Of a stretch of 26,195 nt of DNA, positions 1 to 8,309 are shown piece after piece; within the stretch, counting starts at the first letter, position 1, and every line of letters begins with the position of its first letter. Made by a program: the position numbers and the translations under genes. The notes under the pieces were generated by a model. It saw only the letters and a program-made list of their open reading frames with translations, did no database searches and was not told where the DNA came from. Location of the stretch: IMG/VR virus record IMGVR_UViG_3300032236_000168, positions 1-26,195 of that record; one strand, given 5' to 3'. The DNA is from a virus.

Positions 1-1631
1 ACAAGTGCATGCCCCCAGTTATCCAAGCTCCAAGTTTCTTGCACGGTATTTGCACCCGCGTGAACCGTGGTTCCCGACACCGTTTCTGAAGCGATATATT
101 GAGTTGGGGCAGGGCTGACTGTGTACCTACCCGTACCGCCTGATCCGCTATTAAACGCCGTCACAACAGTGGTGCCCGTTGTAGCTACACCGCCAATAGT
201 AACGGGGTATGTGATGACCGTCCCAATCGCGATGTTACCCGTTGATACGGCTGTGACGTTAAGGGTATTCCCAGCCCCACCTGACCCGTTTGAAATAGAT
301 GCTGTGCCCACAAAGTTCGCGCCAGATGCGCCAACACCATATCCCCCAACGCCATAAGGTCCAGCACCATACCCACCACCAGCGGTTGCCGGGCCTAATC
401 CTATGTAATAATAAAAATGGGCCAAATTCTGCGTTCCGTTAATAGTCGCAGAAGATGTGGTTTGGGAGTTATTTACAGTATATGTCCCGACCCCACCAGT
501 TGTGCCTGTCAATTGATTTGAGATTGTTGTTCCGGAAGATATCCCTGTTCCGGATATCAACATCCCTGCAAACAAAAATCCGGACGTTACAGTTGTAATA
601 GTAAGCGTGGTCCCGGAAATTGACCCAGAACCCGAAAACTGACCATTCATAAATGATGGGGTTGTCGTGGAGTTGGCCGCGACGGATGTATTAAACGTAA
701 ACGTATTCGCATCAACGACGGTTTGTACTGGGTAATCACCAAGTATCTTCACGCCGCCGATTGTGGTGGCGGTAAGGAAGGTGGCAGTGCTGCCTACAAT
801 AAACCCATGGTTATGGAATACGCATGTACAAATAGACGATCCGGCAGGGAGAGAGAAATATGGGACAACACCCGCTGATGCGGATGAGATTGTGGTAGAT
901 GATGTGTTTTGCGAATTGTTCACCAAATATGTGCCAACACCGCCTGAACCCGTGAGGATAGCCTCAACGTATGTGTTGGAAGATACGCCAGTACCTGTGA
1001 TGAAACTCCCAATCCCAATAGTACCGGATGACACTGCGGTAATGTTAAGGATTGTTCCAGCCCCACCAGAACCATTTGATATTGTCCCGGTTCCAGAAAA
1101 TGTAGAGCTGATTGTCTGAGTCGCATATGAACTTGCGTTAAACGTGTAAGTGTTTGAATCAACAAAAGTTATGTCGTACAGACCAGAAAGGATTAACCCG
1201 CCAACAGATATGGGTGTTTTAAGCCACAAAGTATCATACGAAGTGGCGTTGCGGTTTGTGTCTTTTACCGTTACCAAATATGACCCAGCGGTCGTTGTGA
1301 ATTTTGGCGCAACGTTTTGGTCGTCGTATTTTGGGCTAATGTTTGTGTAATACGTAGATGCTGGGTTGCTAGGGGTAAGGTTGGAAATATACCCAAGCGA
1401 GTTTGTCCCACCTACCCCAAGGTAGGTTTGCGTGTTCAGATCTTGCCACGCGTTCAAAGCGCGGACCTTTGATGGCATCACAGTGTTAATATACTTCGCC
1501 CACCCGCCTAATTTCTCAACCAGCCCATCACGGAAACGTATGAGGTTGCTGGCGGAAATCCCCGCCTCATTGAGGGTTGGGGTGTATTCCGCATTAACGC
1601 CGGGGGTAAACTTAATCGAACCAAATGGCAT
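1..1631 (-). CDS. Tail / DNA-stabilisation-like structural protein, C-terminus outside window
   Basis: The frame opens with ATG at 1631 and stays open for 543 codons to the window edge, so the C-terminal part is missing. A GAGG ribosome site lies 6 bases upstream, and the start is 3 bases after the stop of the adaptor gene. The first 45 residues ([17 protein letters not shown], then NLIRFRDGL and EKLGGW) match a pattern I recall from podovirus tail proteins that follow the adaptor, in the position of P22 gp10 (packaged-DNA stabilisation) or a tail nozzle. The role is inferred from this pattern and from position. The rest is Gly/Ser/Thr-rich beta sequence carrying five accessory modules: two at residues 110-172 and 268-322, three at 181-249, 335-398 and 443-512. 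A glycine/tyrosine linker ([12 protein letters not shown]) lies near residues 421-432. The modules make the protein longer than a minimal version would be. Confidence 0.75.
   Translation of the reverse strand, partial: MPFGSIKFTPGVNAEYTPTLNEAGISASNLIRFRDGLVEKLGGWAKYINTVMPSKVRALNAWQDLNTQTYLGVGGTNSLGYISNLTPSNPASTYYTNISPKYDDQNVAPKFTTTAGSYLVTVKDTNRNATSYDTLWLKTPISVGGLILSGLYDITFVDSNTYTFNASSYATQTISSTFSGTGTISNGSGGAGTILNITAVSSGTIGIGSFITGTGVSSNTYVEAILTGSGGVGTYLVNNSQNTSSTTISSASAGVVPYFSLPAGSSICTCVFHNHGFIVGSTATFLTATTIGGVKILGDYPVQTVVDANTFTFNTSVAANSTTTPSFMNGQFSGSGSISGTTLTITTVTSGFLFAGMLISGTGISSGTTISNQLTGTTGGVGTYTVNNSQTTSSATINGTQNLAHFYYYIGLGPATAGGGYGAGPYGVGGYGVGASGANFVGTASISNGSGGAGNTLNVTAVSTGNIAIGTVITYPVTIGGVATTGTTVVTAFNSGSGGTGRYTVSPAPTQYIASETVSGTTVHAGANTVQETWSLDNWGHAL
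96..305 (-). repeat. Type A beta module, copy 3 of the left-end gene
   Basis: Residues about 443-512 of the left-end protein. It shows the order [20 protein letters not shown], then G-T-G-R-Y-T-V, as in the other type A copies, with an expanded centre around [12 protein letters not shown]. Confidence 0.6.
438..629 (-). repeat. Type A beta module, copy 2 of the left-end gene
   Basis: Residues about 335-398. This is the clearest copy: [15 protein letters not shown], then [12 protein letters not shown], then [18 protein letters not shown]. Confidence 0.75.
666..830 (-). repeat. Type B beta module, second copy in the left-end gene
   Basis: Residues about 268-322. The order is [13 protein letters not shown], a short variable loop, G-D-Y-P-V, then [10 protein letters not shown]. 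This matches other type B units with H-G-[FL]-x-x-G, a G-x-Y-x-V strand and a terminal N-T-F-T-[FY]. Confidence 0.5.
885..1091 (-). repeat. Type A beta module, copy 1 of the left-end gene
   Basis: Residues about 181-249: [15 protein letters not shown], then [12 protein letters not shown], then [18 protein letters not shown]. It aligns without large gaps to copy 2 in the same protein. Confidence 0.75.
1116..1304 (-). repeat. Type B-like beta module, first copy in the left-end gene
   Basis: Residues about 110-172. The second half, [19 protein letters not shown] followed by [10 protein letters not shown], has the G-x-Y-x-[VI] strand and terminal N-T-[FY]-T-F of type B units. The first half is less similar. 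Confidence 0.45.
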
Positions 1632-1634
1632 GGC

Positions 1635-2336
1635 TTACCTCGTAGGAGAAGCCACTGCTGGCGGTGACATGGATGACCACGCGGACGCTTGGAATTTTTT
1701 GCGAAATTCTTCCACGGTAGCGGATTTAAGTAGGTTACCGTATTGCCCTTCCCACGATACGGACATTTGCGGGTTATCAGACTGCGACCCAAAGTTACGC
1801 ATCCAACCGGATGTGAAGATCATAGCAGCCGCCAAATATAGGTCTGGCAGGTAAGTGGAAAGGAAATTGGTACTATTTGTGGCGGAAAGAGGCGTAACAC
1901 GCTGCGTCCCCACAACCTCAAGGGTGTACCCATCATTTGGGTATGGCCCAAGGATGACGTTAAACTGGCTTAACATCGCGAACGTCACGGGTATGCCCGT
2001 AACGGATGGGGTGTTGTACACGGCATCCATATATTCTTTGGCAACGGGTGTTAAGGCTATGCGGGTTCCAGAAGTCGCTGTTGCCCCTGCGGGGGTAAGC
2101 GCGTTGATCTGTTGAACCGTCACAAATGTATTAGGGATCGTGACATTCCTGCTACCCGCTGTCGTAACTGTAGAAGTATCCGCCGTAACAGTATTTAATA
2201 GGTCAAGATCGCGCTGAATGCGCAATTCCGCGTAATCAATGATTTCAGGCAGGATGCCTTGAAAATTTGAATCGGAAGATTGGATGGCGATAAGGTTCGC
2301 CAATGAAGTGGTTAACGTCGCATAGGTAAGAGACAT
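1635..2336 (-). CDS. Head-tail connector / adaptor protein
   Basis: This 233-residue protein probably forms the ring that joins the portal to the tail. The N-terminal third is helical (LTTSLANLI, then IIDYAELRIQRDLDLL). A beta middle with FNVILGPYPNDGYTLEVVG follows, then a helix TYLPDLYLAAAMIFTSGWM and a C-terminal ...YGNLLKSATVEEFRKKF. I recall this arrangement from podovirus adaptors of the T7 gp11 / SU10 type; the assignment is by pattern, not by search. The ATG at 2336 is chosen over a TTG 12 bases upstream because GGAGC (the codons after that TTG) forms a good ribosome site for it. It sits between a 111-residue small protein and the tail/stabilisation-like gene, which starts 3 bases after its stop. 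Confidence 0.75.
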   Translation of the reverse strand: MSLTYATLTTSLANLIAIQSSDSNFQGILPEIIDYAELRIQRDLDLLNTVTADTSTVTTAGSRNVTIPNTFVTVQQINALTPAGATATSGTRIALTPVAKEYMDAVYNTPSVTGIPVTFAMLSQFNVILGPYPNDGYTLEVVGTQRVTPLSATNSTNFLSTYLPDLYLAAAMIFTSGWMRNFGSQSDNPQMSVSWEGQYGNLLKSATVEEFRKKFQASAWSSMSPPAVASPTR

Positions 2337-2364
2337 GATCGGCTCCAAAAGCTACCATTATATC

Positions 2365-2700
2365 TTACCCTAAAGTAAAGGGCGGCGGTAGGTTAGTATT
2401 TGATGTTGTTTTTTGTTTGTTTATGTTTTGTTCTAAGTTGGACTGCATTTGCTGGACTGTAGTGTCCCCAAGTGCGCCCGCGACCCAACTCGCGGCAATG
2501 TCCGGGGTAACCTGATCAAATGGTATGAAGTCTGGACCTTCAGGTTCACTTAATTCCGTAACCCCGGATATGGTTGAAAAGTATTGTCCGTCCCTAGCTG
2601 AATATTGCCAGTTAACGGTCATGATCACGTAACTATTGTACAAATTTGGGGATGGGATAGAACTCATCCCATTTATTTGCCAAGAGTACGTGATAGCCAT
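2365..2700 (-). CDS. Small conserved phage protein, 111 aa, tail region
   Basis: Begins MAITYSWQING and continues as beta-type sequence (NSYVIMTVNWQYSARDGQYF), then an acidic FIPFDQVTPDI segment and an amphipathic C-terminal helix ending in PPPFTLG. The pattern MAITY-x-W...V-x-W...F-x-x-F-D-Q-[LV]-T is one I recall from small phage proteins of unknown function near tail-fibre genes (I associate it with DUF7936, unverified). Its ATG is one base after the preceding gene's stop, so the two are probably translated together. No catalytic motif or membrane segment is visible. Confidence 0.75.
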   Translation of the reverse strand: MAITYSWQINGMSSIPSPNLYNSYVIMTVNWQYSARDGQYFSTISGVTELSEPEGPDFIPFDQVTPDIAASWVAGALGDTTVQQMQSNLEQNINKQKTTSNTNLPPPFTLG

Positions 2701-2701
2701 T

Positions 2702-2905
2702 TTAAGCCGCCGGGGTTTCTACAGCAGGTGCTTCTGGAGTGGCCGCAGGAGCAGCCGCAATCGCCGGGTTAGCTTCAATCTGCTTTGTCCCTTCCCCACG
2801 GATAAGCGTAATCAGCTCATGCACCGCTTCGTAAGGGAGTTTCGCAAGGCCAGTAAGGATTGCGTTTACTTCGTGGATAGCCAATTCAAGCGTAATTTTT
2901 GACAT
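2702..2905 (-). CDS. Small helical protein with Ala/Pro-rich tail, 67 aa
   Basis: Residues 1-40 (MSKITLELAIHEVNAILTGL, then PYEAVHELITLIRG) look like a beta strand plus two amphipathic helices. The last 25 residues are Ala/Pro/Glu rich and probably unstructured. GGAGG stands 9 bases before the ATG. Small proteins of this form (strand, helix, L-x-x-[LR]-P-Y-x-x-[AV]) are frequent in phage structural regions; the function is unknown to me. It lies between a membrane-anchored small protein and the 111-residue protein with minimal spacing. Confidence 0.75.
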   Translation of the reverse strand: MSKITLELAIHEVNAILTGLAKLPYEAVHELITLIRGEGTKQIEANPAIAAAPAATPEAPAVETPAA

Positions 2906-2926
2906 TTTTACCTCCGTTAAGGGACT

Positions 2927-3160
2927 TCACTTATCGACTTTATTGTCCAATTTGTCAAAGATTTTCCCAAGCAAGTCTTTGATTTCCTTTATACCTTCAG
3001 AGAATTCCTCCCTCCTGACGTATCGGGATGGTAGGGTTACCTCTAGGTCATGAACATCTTGACGAAGCTCTTTCATCGCGGTCCACATTTCATTTGCGAA
3101 CCACCCAAGTGCAGCAAGGACGGCACCAGCGATAATATCAATTATGGTTTGTGGTTCCAT
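2927..3160 (-). CDS. Small membrane-anchored coiled-coil protein, 77 aa
   Basis: Residues about 5-23 (TIIDIIAGAVLAALGWF) are one hydrophobic span. The remaining 50 residues are charged and helical (MKELRQDVHDLEVTLPSRYV, then IKEIKDLLGKIFDKLDNK), so the protein probably has an N-terminal anchor and a coiled-coil tail. This layout resembles XhlA-type phage membrane proteins and some holin-associated proteins. I see no lysozyme or holin beside it, so a lysis role is only a possibility. An AAGGTG ribosome site precedes the ATG. It follows the glycine-rich fibre gene. Confidence 0.75.
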   Translation of the reverse strand: MEPQTIIDIIAGAVLAALGWFANEMWTAMKELRQDVHDLEVTLPSRYVRREEFSEGIKEIKDLLGKIFDKLDNKVDK

Positions 3161-3168
3161 GATGCACC

Positions 3169-4794
3169 TTAGAAGAATAAGAAAAATTGACCGGGGGTAA
3201 AAGGAACGTAGCTGATAACAATTATACCTTGGGAACCCGCCCCACTTGTTGCGCTTGCACTTTGGTTAACTGAACCGCCGCCTCCCGCTCCATATGATCC
3301 TCCTGAACCTCCGGGGGTTGCATTAGCGTTACCACCGCCGCCTCCCCCAGATCCATATGCCGGAGACGATTGCCACTCTGTGCCATTACCACCCGCGCCG
3401 CCCGCTACGGTTCCTGCTGCTCCGCCGTTTCCTGCATCTCCAGATCCACCCGCAGAATTTGCCCCCGAGGGGGATGCTAAGTTTGCACCGCTGTTCCCAG
3501 ATCCACTAGGTCCAGCAGCACCTCCACCGCCTGTAGCATTTTGCTTTGTTGAAGACCCTGTTACCGATCCACCTGCGCCACCGGAATACTTAGTCGTGCC
3601 AACGCCTGATGCTGCTGCGCCGCCAGCCCCTCCAGCCAAAGATGAAGCAGAAGACGCGGCTCCTGCCGATCCACCTTTTGCACCAACGGAAGAAGCAGCT
3701 AACGATGCCCCATTAAACCAAGTGTCTCCGCCAGAATTTCCCGATGCTGATGCGCCACTTGAAACTGTAACAGCAGCTCCGCCGATTCCCACTGCATAGG
3801 ATATACTTGCACCTAACGTCAGCGTTAAACTATTAATTTTAGAATACGCTCCGCCGCCGCCGCCTGTTGCATTTTGCGCCGCTGAATTACCATTAGCGCC
3901 TCCAGATCCACCGCCGCCAATAACTTCAATAGTGTTATTCGCAGAGTTCCAATCAGATGGGACAGTCCACGATGTACCCGCCGTAATAAAAATTGTTTTT
4001 GTAGGACTAGAGGAAATATATGTGATTACGATGAGGCCTTGTGAGCCAGCTCCAGATGTAGTTGATCCAGCACTCGCAACAGCAATACCTCCGCCGCCAC
4101 CACCATAGTTTCCACCAGCGAAACCAGTGGCGTTTGACCCACTACCGCCTCCGCCTGATCCATATAAGGAGCTAAATTCTGTTCCGTTTCCGCCAACGCT
4201 TCCAGAACCAGCAGCACCACCAAATCCTGCGTCACCTGACCCGCCAATTCCTTGTGCAGTTGTAGTTTGTGCAGGTGAAGAATTACCAGCGCCATTAGGC
4301 CCAGCTGCGCCACCTCCACCTGTTGATGTTTTGCTGCTAGATCCACTTGCATCACCAGCATTTCCACCGGAAAAAGCATTAGCAGGAGGAATAGAAGCGG
4401 ATGCTAATCCACCTGCGCCGCCGGATGCTGTCGCGTTTGTTCTCCCTATCCCGCCGCCGCCACCTTTTGCGCCAACAGATGATGCGGCAAGAGACGCACC
4501 ATTGAACCAAGTGTCACCACCGGAGTTACCATTTGCTGTAGTTGAACTTGTCGCTGCTGCTCCTCCAGCACCAACAGTATAAGAGATAGAAGCGCCAATT
4601 GTTAAAGACAGGCTTGTGATTTTTGAATAAGCACCACCGCCACCGCCGGAAGCAATTGAAATGCCCCCAGCCGACACGCCGCCTGATCCACCCCCACCAA
4701 TAACTTCAACACTACTTAACGAGAAAAAGTCGCTTGGGACTGTCCAAGTTCCAGAGCCAACAGTAGTGAGAAATACTTGTTTAGTAACAGCCAT
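3169..4794 (-). CDS. Glycine-rich tail fibre / adhesin-like protein with internal duplication
   Basis: This 541-residue protein has two similar halves. Each starts with a beta segment (KQVFLTT...GTWTVPSDF; KTIFITAGTSWTVPSDW), then VEVIGGGGSGG, long runs of G, A, S and N, AYSKI-x-SL-[ST]-L and SYAVG-like strands, DTWFNGASLAASSVGAKGG in both, and ends GAGSQG-[LI]-IVI-[ST]-Y. Gly-rich stretches of this kind occur in phage adhesins that fold as polyglycine-II bundles (phage S16 gp38 type), so a tip or receptor-binding role is a reasonable inference. The start at 4794 overlaps the previous stop as TAATG; an in-frame ATG 33 bases upstream would extend into the preceding gene with a Cys-rich start and is less likely. 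The C-terminus is hydrophobic (GQFFLFF). Confidence 0.75.
   Translation of the reverse strand: MAVTKQVFLTTVGSGTWTVPSDFFSLSSVEVIGGGGSGGVSAGGISIASGGGGGAYSKITSLSLTIGASISYTVGAGGAAATSSTTANGNSGGDTWFNGASLAASSVGAKGGGGGIGRTNATASGGAGGLASASIPPANAFSGGNAGDASGSSSKTSTGGGGAAGPNGAGNSSPAQTTTAQGIGGSGDAGFGGAAGSGSVGGNGTEFSSLYGSGGGGSGSNATGFAGGNYGGGGGGIAVASAGSTTSGAGSQGLIVITYISSSPTKTIFITAGTSWTVPSDWNSANNTIEVIGGGGSGGANGNSAAQNATGGGGGAYSKINSLTLTLGASISYAVGIGGAAVTVSSGASASGNSGGDTWFNGASLAASSVGAKGGSAGAASSASSLAGGAGGAAASGVGTTKYSGGAGGSVTGSSTKQNATGGGGAAGPSGSGNSGANLASPSGANSAGGSGDAGNGGAAGTVAGGAGGNGTEWQSSPAYGSGGGGGGNANATPGGSGGSYGAGGGGSVNQSASATSGAGSQGIIVISYVPFTPGQFFLFF
3190..3999 (-). repeat. Second half of tandem duplication in the glycine-rich gene
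   Basis: Runs from KTIFIT to GAGSQGIIVISYV. Both halves share the WTVPSD, VIGGGGSGG, DTWFNGASLAASSVGAKGG and GAGSQG anchor blocks in the same order, with varied glycine-rich filling. Confidence 0.8.
4009..4782 (-). repeat. First half of tandem duplication in the glycine-rich gene
   Basis: Runs from KQVFLTT to GAGSQGLIVITYI, with the same anchor blocks as the second half. The halves differ in loop lengths and codons, so the duplication is not recent. Confidence 0.8.
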
Positions 4795-5441
4795 TACGAT
4801 TGCGTCCCCACAGCAACGACATCCCAAGTTGATGAAGAGGCATTATAAATGCACCCTACATAAGTAGCTTTATTGGCGGTTGTTGTGGTCGGTAAAGATG
4901 CCCCAACAGCCCTAAATGCCCCTGAACCAGACGTTACCCATGTTAATGCGCGGGCAGTGCCGTTATCATTAATACGGAAAATCATGCGCTGACCATCTAA
5001 TGGTGATCCAGAATCCGCGTTAATCGTAAGGGAATTCGCAAGGGCGGTAAGGGAATACTGTTGGTAGCTTCCACTATTCCACGCGAGTGGGGAAGATACA
5101 GTCGTAGTTGTGGATGTGACTGCGATCAATGGGACGCCAAACGTGACACTGCCGTTCGCGTTCATCGTCATGGAGACAGCACCAGTCGTGCCGTTAATCG
5201 TGGTGGATGATACGGTCTGAGATTGATTCACCACATATGTGTATGGGAGCGTCGTAGCTTGCGTAATACTTTGAATTGTTGTTGCGGGTGAAGATGTTAC
5301 ACCCGTACCCGTGATTGTAGCGCCTACCGCCAACACGCCAGATGTAACGGCGGTGATTGTGAGGGTAGTGCCAGAAATTGAACCAGTCCCCACAAAGTAG
5401 GTTGATGGGTTTGTAATTTGGGATACTGCAAGTGTTGACAT
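4794..5441 (-). CDS. Tail fibre protein with C-terminal receptor-binding-like domain, 215 aa
   Basis: After MSTLAVSQITNPSTYFVG comes one type A module (residues about 18-85), then a short linker (GAVSMTMNANGSVTFGVPL). The C-terminal domain of about 100 residues contains QYSLTALANSLTINAD, GSPLDGQRMIFRINDNGTA, ALTW, GAFRAVGASLPTTTTA and a final CIYNASSSTWDVVAVG. I recall this last domain as a common fibre-tip domain in environmental phages, with D-G-Q-[RK]-[ML]-x-x-R-[IL]-x-D-N-G-T-A-R as its hallmark. GGGA stands 7 bases before the ATG. It follows another short fibre gene and overlaps the glycine-rich gene by TAATG. A role in receptor binding is inferred from family and position. Confidence 0.8.
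   Translation of the reverse strand: MSTLAVSQITNPSTYFVGTGSISGTTLTITAVTSGVLAVGATITGTGVTSSPATTIQSITQATTLPYTYVVNQSQTVSSTTINGTTGAVSMTMNANGSVTFGVPLIAVTSTTTTVSSPLAWNSGSYQQYSLTALANSLTINADSGSPLDGQRMIFRINDNGTARALTWVTSGSGAFRAVGASLPTTTTANKATYVGCIYNASSSTWDVVAVGTQS
5187..5390 (-). repeat. Type A beta module in the 215-residue fibre
   Basis: Residues about 18-85: [16 protein letters not shown], then ITGTGVTSSPATTI, then YTYVVNQSQTVSSTTING. It lies near the N-terminus, ahead of the receptor-binding-like domain. Confidence 0.75.
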
Positions 5442-5455
5442 GATTTATTCCCACA

Positions 5456-6067
5456 TTACGCTGTTGCGCCCTTGATGAGAGCAAAATTTATTACAAGTGC
5501 TTCAGACAGCGATCCTGCTGAAATGTTTGTTACCCTAATAGAAAATGAGCCTGTTGTGCCGATATACGCTGTTTCAATTCGGTAGTTTGACGGATTTACA
5601 GTAAGGTAAGCGCCTGAAACTATAATCATATCACCAGATGCGACCGCCGTGTTATTTACAACAAATGAAACGGACGCGCCCGCTGCCAAAGCAGCATTAT
5701 TCATCGTGATCTGACCGGAAAGCGTATTAAGCGTCACGGCTGTAGATTTGCTGGTCGTTTGAGTTACCGCACCACCCGCTCCAGTCGTATAACCAATCGC
5801 ACTCGTTGATGCCAAAATATTACCCGTGGTAGCGGGAAGCGTAAGTGTGTTTGTCCCCGCAGTAGCAGGAGCAACAATAGTTACTGCCCCACTTGTTGCC
5901 CCGTTAAATGCAGCTCCGCCAGCAATAGCGGGAGTTGTGAATGTGTTGCTTGTGAGGGTAGCGACCGTATCCGTTGTTGTGGGAAGCGTAAGCGTCCCCG
6001 ACCCAGCAACTGCCGGGGCAGTAAGGGTAACTTGACCAGATGTCGTACCTTTAAGAGAAATTGGCAT
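5456..6067 (-). CDS. Short tail fibre protein, 203 aa
   Basis: Contains two imperfect repeats of about 30 residues: TTSGQVTLTAPAVAGSGTL and ATSGAVTIVAPATAGTNTL, each followed by TLP-[TA]-TT. Units of the form T-S-G-x-V-T-[LI]-x-A-P-A-x-A-G-[ST]-x-T-L-T-L-P are common in phage fibre shafts. The C-terminal 90 residues are a beta-rich domain (GQITMNNAALAAGASVSFVV, then YIGTTGSFSIRVTNI) that may be a tip or trimerisation domain. The start at 6067 is chosen because the ATG lies just after the stop of the large fibre and has AGGA upstream; an in-frame ATG 63 bases further upstream would lie inside the fibre gene. It is the second of three consecutive fibre genes. Confidence 0.75.
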   Translation of the reverse strand: MPISLKGTTSGQVTLTAPAVAGSGTLTLPTTTDTVATLTSNTFTTPAIAGGAAFNGATSGAVTIVAPATAGTNTLTLPATTGNILASTSAIGYTTGAGGAVTQTTSKSTAVTLNTLSGQITMNNAALAAGASVSFVVNNTAVASGDMIIVSGAYLTVNPSNYRIETAYIGTTGSFSIRVTNISAGSLSEALVINFALIKGATA

Positions 6068-6068
6068 G

Positions 6069-8306
6069 TTAGCTGATCCTGTAAAGTGAATAAGCGCCCG
6101 CACCAGTTTTTCTTGCTCTGAAGCGGGCAAAACTGTTGGCTGTAGCGCCTGTTGCCATCGAACCTACAAGTGTCCAACCCGTATTCGTGAGAAGCGTGAT
6201 CGCAAACGCAGCAGTTGTAAAAACAATAAATTCCCACCCTGTTTCGTTTGGTGGGGTACCTAAAGCAGTTTCAACCGCCGAAGCGAGCGGTAACGTATAA
6301 GACGCTGTTGCTGTAGGTGTTCCAAGCAAAAACGGCGAGGTAATTTGTGCAGCAGTCAGTGTCGCGGTGTTTGTGGCCGTCTGCGTGGCTGTGTTGTACC
6401 AGTTTACGGATGTAGCTACACCTGCCGTGTTAAAAGTAGCCGCCGTCACAGCACCGTTATTACCTGTTTTAACAACAACAGAGTCCGTTGTGCCCGCGCC
6501 AGATGTTGATTGAAGCGTAAGGGTCGAACTAGTTGCTGTACCGCCAAGAACCAATGGCACCGTTAATGAAGTCGTAAGCGTTGGTGAGGCGGAATAAGAC
6601 GGGGCTGTATTTACACCACCAGAAATAAGAACCTGCCCTGTAGCAACGTCTGCAAGGCGTGAGAGGGCATTTGTTGCGGATGCATAAAGCAAATCACCAA
6701 CAGCGTATGTTGATTGGCCCGTACCGCCGTTAGCTGCGACAAGTGTACCAGCTACTGTAACCACACCTTGTGTAGCCGTATTTGGGGTTAACCCAGTCGT
6801 ACCAAACGATATAGATGTGACAGCAACTGATGTAGCCGCCGCCCAAGATGGCGCAGCACTTGTGTTGCCAATTAGAATTTGCCCGGTTGTTCCTGCGGCT
6901 GTTACGCCAAGCGCACTTGTTGTATTGCCATAGATAATACCGTTTGCCGTAAATGTACCAGCGCCAGTGCCGCCATTGGTGACTGTAAGCGTACCAGTGA
7001 CGTTCGTATTGGCTGTGCCTATATTTAGATTGCCAAATGACGGGGCCGATGTTTGACCAGCGAGAAGAGGCTGACCAGCAACACCGACAGCCGTCGATGC
7101 GAGAACGCCCGTTGTTGACGCATAAATGGCTCCCCACTGAGTCCAGTTAGAGGATTGACCAGTTCCGCCATTCCCGACAGGAAGGGTTCCAGATACGTGC
7201 GTTGTAAGACCAATCTTACCCCAAGAAGGGGCGGTGGATACGCCGCCAGATATCAGGGCATTGCCCGTAGCGACATCAGCGAGGCGTGAGAGGGCTGTTG
7301 TTGTGCTGGCGTATAGGATGTCCCCAATAGCGTAAGAGGCCTGTCCCGTGCCACCAGAAGTGGCTGCGAGGGCTGTTGCTAAAGAGAAGATACCAGCAGA
7401 AGAAATGGTAGCTGCGTCTGTCGTGCCATTATTGACCACAAAGTGGATGGCGTTTGCTGTCGTCGTACCAATCGCAAGGTCTGCGGATGTTGAATCTAAA
7501 TAAACAGTATTAGGGGCATTAAATGCACCAGTTCCGGAAAAACCGGATGAGTTCATTCCAAATTCGCCAAAATATGTGGATGCTGTGCCAGCGTCATTTG
7601 AAACAAGGTACGATGCAGACGCCGCAGCGTTGTTGCTCGAATTTTGAACAATTATTTGATTATAAGAAGCTACAGACGATTGGAACGACGCGAGAACGTT
7701 CGTATCTGGATAACTTAATGTTCCATATGAAACAGCCCCAGCACTTAACGATCCGGTTACTGTCCCCGTAGCAATTAAGAATGGGGATGTGACTGATGTG
7801 TTAAAGGTTGGGTTATCGACGATGGAGATTGTACCAACCGCCGTAATAGGGGATGTTGTGGATACGGTTGAACCAATTTTCGTGACTAAGTTTGTATTGG
7901 ACGAGCCAGTATTGACCCCGACACTTTGAACCGTACCAAAACCCGGTTCAACTTGCCAATATGGGTCCGCGCTTGGGCCGCCAGATAATAAGGCGTAACC
8001 AGCGGAAGATGCTGGCTGAAGGAAATTCCAATTGCCGACACCGCGATAAAGAATCCCGCCCTGCGTAGAGCCAAAAGCAACATCTAAAAGGGCGGATACT
8101 GACGTTGGTTGTGATACAGCGGTACCTTGAGTTGGGTTACCAATCAAATAACCTGCCGAAATTGTTGGGTAATTGTAATTTGCAAGGTTAGCGATAGCAC
8201 CCGTCGTAGACTGATACGACGTTCCGCTCTGCACAATCTCAATTGCTTCATTGCCGTTTAACGCCGTAGGGACGTTAGGGAGCATAAGGATGGTTTCATT
8301 GGCCAT
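6069..8306 (-). CDS. Major tail fibre protein, 745 aa
   Basis: The N-terminus (LPNVPTALNGNEAIEIVQSG, then GAIANLANYN) looks like the attachment domain of many phage fibres, and GSTQGGILYRGVGNWNFL follows near residue 80. The middle carries four repeats anchored by GGTG, such as GGTGQASYAIGDILYAS and GGTGQSTYAVGDLLYAS, with ALSRLADVATG and LISGGV-x-TAPS shared by two of them. The C-terminal domain has ATASYTLPLASAVETALG and GWEFIVFTTAAFAITLLTN. These GGTG shafts are typical of fibres or spikes in environmental podoviruses. CGGAG precedes the ATG, which follows the zinc-ribbon gene stop by 3 bases. The protein probably sits at the tail tip and contacts the host surface; the receptor cannot be told. 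Confidence 0.85.
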   Translation of the reverse strand: MANETILMLPNVPTALNGNEAIEIVQSGTSYQSTTGAIANLANYNYPTISAGYLIGNPTQGTAVSQPTSVSALLDVAFGSTQGGILYRGVGNWNFLQPASSAGYALLSGGPSADPYWQVEPGFGTVQSVGVNTGSSNTNLVTKIGSTVSTTSPITAVGTISIVDNPTFNTSVTSPFLIATGTVTGSLSAGAVSYGTLSYPDTNVLASFQSSVASYNQIIVQNSSNNAAASASYLVSNDAGTASTYFGEFGMNSSGFSGTGAFNAPNTVYLDSTSADLAIGTTTANAIHFVVNNGTTDAATISSAGIFSLATALAATSGGTGQASYAIGDILYASTTTALSRLADVATGNALISGGVSTAPSWGKIGLTTHVSGTLPVGNGGTGQSSNWTQWGAIYASTTGVLASTAVGVAGQPLLAGQTSAPSFGNLNIGTANTNVTGTLTVTNGGTGAGTFTANGIIYGNTTSALGVTAAGTTGQILIGNTSAAPSWAAATSVAVTSISFGTTGLTPNTATQGVVTVAGTLVAANGGTGQSTYAVGDLLYASATNALSRLADVATGQVLISGGVNTAPSYSASPTLTTSLTVPLVLGGTATSSTLTLQSTSGAGTTDSVVVKTGNNGAVTAATFNTAGVATSVNWYNTATQTATNTATLTAAQITSPFLLGTPTATASYTLPLASAVETALGTPPNETGWEFIVFTTAAFAITLLTNTGWTLVGSMATGATANSFARFRARKTGAGAYSLYRIS
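6585..7360 (-). repeat. Four GGTG-anchored tandem repeats in the main fibre
   Basis: Four units begin near 7355, 7175, 6985 and 6735 on the minus strand. Units 1 and 4 are most alike: G-D-[IL]-L-Y-A-S, ALSRLADVATG, LISGGV. Units 2 and 3 keep the GGTG and [YI]-x-S-T anchors only. Unit boundaries are approximate. Confidence 0.75.
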
Positions 8307-8309
8307 TTA

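Noticed and set aside
3380-4582. Long proline-rich frames on the plus strand (3380-3799 and 4127-4582)
   Set aside because: They are antisense to glycine codons (GGN read backwards gives CCN), have no ribosome site and break up the clear operon order.
6585-7360. Spaced repeats that could be taken for a CRISPR array
   Set aside because: The repeats keep a reading frame, vary in sequence and encode GGTG fibre repeats; no constant direct repeat is present.
3169-8306. Possible diversity-generating retroelement variable region in the fibre genes
   Set aside because: No reverse transcriptase or template repeat is visible in the window, and there is no adenine-biased variable stretch at a fibre end that I could see.
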